Source of the DNA: Bradyrhizobiaceae bacterium
GTDB taxonomy: Bacteria > Pseudomonadota > Alphaproteobacteria > Rhizobiales > Xanthobacteraceae
DNA: 7,170 nt
Reading direction: 5' to 3'
Assembly: GCA_016793685.1 (NCBI GenBank)
Contig: JAEULX010000022.1
Coordinates: 1 to 7,170 of the forward strand
Positions within the stretch are counted from its first letter, which is position 1. Every line of letters begins with the position of its first letter. The notes beneath the pieces were generated by a model. It was not told the DNA's origin. It ran no database searches and saw only the letters and a list, made by a program, of their open reading frames with translations. Both the position numbers and the translations under genes were made by a program. Shown piece by piece: positions 3,922 to 7,170 of the stretch.

Positions 3922-6579
3922 TCATAGCGTGCGCTGCACCTGCTCGACGCGGTAGCATTCGATCACGTCGCCGACCCGCATGTCTTGGTAGTTCTCGAAC
4001 GACATGCCGCACTCGTGGCCGGCCGTGACTTCGCGCACGTCATCCTTGACGTGCTTGAGCTGGCCGAGCTTGCCGTCGTGGATGACCACGTTGTCGCGGA
4101 TCAGCCGGACGTTCGCGCCGCGCTGAACGACGCCGTCGGTGACGCGGCAGCCCGCCACTTTGCCGACCTTGGAGATGCTGAAGATCTGCAGGATCTGCGC
4201 GTTGCCGAGCGTCGTCTCGCGCAGCGTCGGAGCGAGCAGGCCCGACATCGCCTTCTTCACGTCGTCCACGAGGTCGTAGATGATGTTGTAGTAGCGGATT
4301 TCGATGCCCAGCCGCTCGGCGGTCTCGCGCGCTTCCTTGTAGGCGCGCACATTGAACGCGATGATCGCCGCGCCCGAGGCCTCGGCGAGCGTCACGTCCG
4401 ATTCGGTGATGCCGCCGACGCCGGACAGAATAACCCGCGCACCGACCTCCTCGGTCGCAAGCTTCTCCAGCGCGCCGACGATCGCTTCGACCGAGCCCTG
4501 CACGTCGGCTTTGACGAGCAGCGGGAACTCCTTGCGCCCAGCGGTCTTGAGCTGGGTCATCATCTGCTCGAGCGAGCCGCGCATGCCGCTCGTGCGGGCG
4601 GCGAGCTTCTCGCGCCGCTGGCGCGCCCGGTAAGCCGTGACTTCGCGCGCGCGGCCCTCGTTTTCCACGACCGCGAGCCGATCGCTCGCCTCCGGCGTGC
4701 CGTTGAAGCCCAGCACCTCGACCGGCGTGGACGGGCCGGCCTGGTCGATCGACGCGCCGGTGTCGGAAACGAGCGCGCGCACGCGCCCCCATTCCGCGCC
4801 CGCGACGACGATGTCGCCCACCTTCAACGTGCCGCGCTGGACCAGCACGGTCGCCACCGGGCCGCGGCCGCGGTCGAGCTTGGCCTCGATCACGGTGCCT
4901 TCGGCCGGCCGATCCGGATTGGCCTTGAGGTCGAGCAGTTCCGCCTGCAGGCTGATCGCCTCGAGCAGCTTGTCGAGATTGGTCTTCTGCTTGGCGGACA
5001 CCGCGACGTCGAGCACGTCGCCGCCGAGCGATTCGACCTGAACTTCGTGCTGCAGCAGTTCGGTGCGCACCCGCTCCGGCTTGGCGTCCGGCCGGTCGAT
5101 CTTGTTGACGGCGACGATGATCGGCACCTTCGCCGCCTTGGCGTGCTGGATCGCCTCGACCGTCTGCGGCATCACGCCGTCGTCGGCCGCGACCACGAGC
5201 ACCACGACGTCGGTCACTTTCGCACCGCGCGCGCGCATGGCCGTGAAGGCGGCATGGCCGGGCGTGTCGATGAAGGTGATCTTGGCCCCGGACGGGTTGG
5301 TGACCTGATAGGCGCCGATATGCTGGGTGATGCCGCCCGCTTCGCCGCCGGCGACATTGGTCGCGCGGATGGCGTCGAGCAGCGAGGTCTTGCCGTGGTC
5401 GACGTGGCCCATGATGGTCACCACCGGCGGGCGCGGCTGCAGCGTCTCCGGGTCGTCGGCCTTGTCGAACAGGCCTTCCTCGACGTCGGACTCGGCGACG
5501 CGGCGGACCGTGTGGCCAAGTTCCTCGGCGACGAGCTGGGCCGTGTCGGCGTCGATCGTGTCGGTGATCTTCGCCATCTGCCCCTGCTTCATCAGCAGCT
5601 TGATCACGTCGACCGCGCGCTCGGCCATGCGGTTGGCGAGTTCCTGGATGGTAATCGCCTCCGGAATCGTCACCTCGCGCACGAGCTTCTCCTTGGGCTC
5701 GCTCGCGGCATGCCCCTTGAGGCGCTGAACACGGCGGCGGAACGAGGCGACCGAGCGCTCGCGCACCTCGCCGGCGTCGAGCGCAGTCACCACCGTGAGG
5801 CGGCCGCGGCTTTTTTGCGTGGTGCTGCGGGTAGGCTTCGGCGCCGGGACCGGACGGGGCGGGCCTGCGCCACGGCGAACCGTGCGCGGCGCTTCCTCTT
5901 CGTCGGGCTCGAGCACCGCGGTGCGGGTATTGATCGCAGGCGGTGACGCCGCTGCCGGAGTCTTCGACGGCGCGGGCGCCGCCGCAGGAGCGGCCGCCGC
6001 CGCGGCCTTCGCCTTCGCGGCCTCTTCGTCGCCGAACCGTTTCTTGGCCTCCTGCTCGGCCTTGCGCTTGGCTTCGTCGTCGTGCCGCCGGCGTTCTTCC
6101 TCCTCGCGCTTGCGCGTTTCCGCCGCCTCGCGCTCGACCCGCTCCGCCGTTTCCCGTTCGGCCCGGCGGCGCGCCTCTTCCTCGGCGATCTTGCGCTCTT
6201 CCGCCTCGCGCACCCTGGCGTCGGCAAGCGCGTGCGCCCGTGCGCTGCGCTCCTCCTCGGTCAGCGTGCGTAAAACGACGCCGGAAGGCCTGGAGTGCCC
6301 CCCTTGCGGTGCGGCCTGGCCGCGCCCGGACCCGCCGCGGCTCTCGGGACGCGGCGCAGCCGGCCCCGGAGGCGGCGTCGGCGCACTCGGCTCGCCGGTC
6401 TTTCCCTCGCCCGGCCCGACGGCGCGACGCTTCACCTTCTCGACCACCACCGCTTTGGTGCGGCCGTGACTAAAGCTCTGGCGCACCATGCCCTGCTCGA
6501 CGCCCGAACGTTTGAGCGACAAGGTCTTGGGTTGGGCGACCGTCAGGGTCTTTTCGCCGGTATTCTTCGTCTCTGTCAT
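3922..6579 (-). CDS. infB: Translation initiation factor IF-2
   Basis: IF-2 is the GTPase that brings initiator fMet-tRNA to the 30S subunit and promotes 50S joining. The 885-residue length is close to E. coli (890). Order of parts: an alphaproteobacterial-type N-terminal segment (residues 19-52, SLKRSGVEQGMVRQSFSHGR); a Pro/Gly-rich linker (53-100); a highly charged Glu/Arg/Ala region, probably helical or coiled coil (107-190); an Ala/Pro-rich linker (191-250); the IF2_N domain (about 300-370); the G domain with G1 GHVDHGKT (391-398), G2 GGITQH (415-420), G3 DTPGH (438-442), G4 NKID (492-495) and G5 SAK (528-530); then beta-barrel domain II, domain III (around LVKADVQGSVEAI) and the C-terminal fMet-tRNA-binding barrel ending ECYRVEQVQRTL. 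The ATG at 6579 shares its A with the upstream TAA (TAATG), and AGGA lies 5 bases before it. The gene ends in two in-frame stops, TGATGA. Confidence 0.98.
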   Translation of the reverse strand: MTETKNTGEKTLTVAQPKTLSLKRSGVEQGMVRQSFSHGRTKAVVVEKVKRRAVGPGEGKTGEPSAPTPPPGPAAPRPESRGGSGRGQAAPQGGHSRPSGVVLRTLTEEERSARAHALADARVREAEERKIAEEEARRRAERETAERVEREAAETRKREEEERRRHDDEAKRKAEQEAKKRFGDEEAAKAKAAAAAAPAAAPAPSKTPAAASPPAINTRTAVLEPDEEEAPRTVRRGAGPPRPVPAPKPTRSTTQKSRGRLTVVTALDAGEVRERSVASFRRRVQRLKGHAASEPKEKLVREVTIPEAITIQELANRMAERAVDVIKLLMKQGQMAKITDTIDADTAQLVAEELGHTVRRVAESDVEEGLFDKADDPETLQPRPPVVTIMGHVDHGKTSLLDAIRATNVAGGEAGGITQHIGAYQVTNPSGAKITFIDTPGHAAFTAMRARGAKVTDVVVLVVAADDGVMPQTVEAIQHAKAAKVPIIVAVNKIDRPDAKPERVRTELLQHEVQVESLGGDVLDVAVSAKQKTNLDKLLEAISLQAELLDLKANPDRPAEGTVIEAKLDRGRGPVATVLVQRGTLKVGDIVVAGAEWGRVRALVSDTGASIDQAGPSTPVEVLGFNGTPEASDRLAVVENEGRAREVTAYRARQRREKLAARTSGMRGSLEQMMTQLKTAGRKEFPLLVKADVQGSVEAIVGALEKLATEEVGARVILSGVGGITESDVTLAEASGAAIIAFNVRAYKEARETAERLGIEIRYYNIIYDLVDDVKKAMSGLLAPTLRETTLGNAQILQIFSISKVGKVAGCRVTDGVVQRGANVRLIRDNVVIHDGKLGQLKHVKDDVREVTAGHECGMSFENYQDMRVGDVIECYRVEQVQRTL

Positions 6580-7170
6580 TACGATCCTAGTGCGGGGTCA
6601 GTGGTCCTCGCCTCTGCGTCGCCCCGGCCGTCGTCGCTGTCGCTGCGGAACCGGTCGAGGCTGCGCCAACGCGCCAGGACCGCCGCGCCTGCGTGTCCGG
6701 TCAGGAGCGCTGCATGTATCACATTTGGGCGGGCGAGTGCCAAATCCAATTCTGCCGAAGTGAATGTTTCGATAATCGGCGCCGCGTCCGCCTGGCGTTG
6801 CGCCGCCGCCGCGATCTTGCGCACGCCGTCGGCCGCCGCCTCGCGCGCATGGATTAGTGCCGCCACCGTGCCCGATGACAGGGCTGCGATGACTTTGGTG
6901 TAGCCCGCGGCCACCTGCCCGGCCTTGTGGGCCATGGCGAGCGCGTCGAGCACCGAACGCTCCAACAGCCGCTCCGTGAGGGCGGGCAGATCAGCCGGCA
7001 CGGTCGCTTGTCCGCCCAGGGCGCGCTGCAAGGCGCCGCGCCGCACCCCCTGCGCCAGCACGCCGCGCTTGGCGGTCACCCATGCGCCGCGGCCCGGCAG
7101 CGTCCGTTTGAGGTCGGCCACGACGCGGCCGTCGGGCGCGACGACGAAGCGGATCAGGTCGGACAGCGGC
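6579..7170 (-). CDS. YlxR (DUF448) / L7Ae-like RNA-binding protein, 5' end cut off by window edge
   Basis: The frame is open from the right edge (first full codon at 7169) to the TAA at 6579-6581, giving 196 visible residues beginning PLSDLIRFVVAPDGRVVADL. This is the middle of a YlxR-type DUF448 domain, with the typical GRGAWV motif a few residues later. Probably about 30 residues are missing, including the Arg/Cys-rich start. From about visible residue 60 to 150 a second region (LLERSVLDALAMAHKAGQV, then TVAALIHAREAAADGVRKI) resembles the L7Ae/YlxQ RNA-binding fold. The last 35 residues are charged and probably disordered. The GTG at 7119-7121 is an internal valine, not the start. Position between nusA (expected outside) and infB fits ylxR; its exact function is not well established, with RNA binding and RNase P modulation reported for YlxR relatives. 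Families are assigned by motif and context, not by a search. Confidence 0.88.
   Translation of the reverse strand, partial: PLSDLIRFVVAPDGRVVADLKRTLPGRGAWVTAKRGVLAQGVRRGALQRALGGQATVPADLPALTERLLERSVLDALAMAHKAGQVAAGYTKVIAALSSGTVAALIHAREAAADGVRKIAAAAQRQADAAPIIETFTSAELDLALARPNVIHAALLTGHAGAAVLARWRSLDRFRSDSDDGRGDAEARTTDPALGS
6585..6588 (-). promoter_or_regulatory. Ribosome binding site of infB
   Basis: AGGA is followed by TCGTA and ATG, a 5-base spacing. It lies within the last codons of the upstream gene, so infB can be read both by coupled re-initiation at TAATG and by direct ribosome entry. Confidence 0.65.

Noticed and set aside
3985..5946. Long plus-strand open frame of 653 codons opposite infB
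   Set aside because: It mirrors the IF-2 reading frame; the product is biased (His/Asp/Arg/Leu), has no recognisable motif, and conserved IF-2 motifs lie on the other strand throughout.
5795..6473. Overlapping frames of low-complexity Ser/Arg/Pro proteins opposite the IF-2 N-terminal region
   Set aside because: They arise from the repetitive Glu/Arg/Ala and Ala/Pro codons of IF-2 and have no independent signals.
1..7170. Mobile element, CRISPR array, tRNA/rRNA or defence system
   Set aside because: No transposase or integrase frame, no regularly spaced repeats and no cloverleaf were found; all confident genes are housekeeping genes in conserved order.

Overview
The window is a stretch of a bacterial translation / RNA-processing operon, and every supported gene lies on the minus strand. 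In transcription order (right to left) it holds a YlxR/L7Ae-type RNA-binding protein gene (5' part cut off by the window edge), infB (initiation factor IF-2), rbfA (ribosome-binding factor A), truB (tRNA pseudouridine-55 synthase), rpsO (ribosomal protein S15) and pnp (polynucleotide phosphorylase, 3' part cut off). This matches the conserved rimP-nusA-ylxR-infB-rbfA-truB-rpsO-pnp cluster; rimP and nusA would be expected just beyond the right edge.

The DNA is strongly GC-rich. The protein details point to an alphaproteobacterium, probably Hyphomicrobiales (Rhizobiales): IF-2 begins with the alphaproteobacterial-type segment around SLKRSGVEQGMVRQSFSHGR, the DUF448 (YlxR) domain is joined to an L7Ae-like domain, and S15, RbfA and PNPase have rhizobial-looking sequences. 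A family or genus cannot be fixed from this stretch.

Layout: 6579-7170 ylxR-like gene; 3922-6579 infB, joined to it by a TAATG overlap; 3749-3921 non-coding spacer with a perfect 10-bp GC-rich stem and an AT-rich tandem 10-mer; 3317-3748 rbfA; 2142-3320 truB, joined to rbfA by an ATGA overlap; 1870-2139 rpsO, starting at the truB stop; 1699-1869 non-coding spacer with a 19-bp imperfect stem-loop and a second hairpin directly before pnp; 1-1698 the first 566 codons of pnp.

Together the genes serve ribosome assembly and 30S initiation (IF-2, RbfA, S15), tRNA modification (TruB) and RNA turnover (PNPase). The tight overlaps suggest one transcript with translational coupling. The two spacers of about 170 bases carry the RNA structures where differential expression would be set. 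The rpsO-pnp spacer resembles the E. coli pnp leader, which RNase III and PNPase use for autoregulation, although here the likeness is architectural only.

I found no mobile element with a transposase, no CRISPR, no tRNA or rRNA and no clearly novel system. The most unusual items are the structured spacers and a long proline-rich N-terminal extension of TruB built over short GC-rich palindromes.
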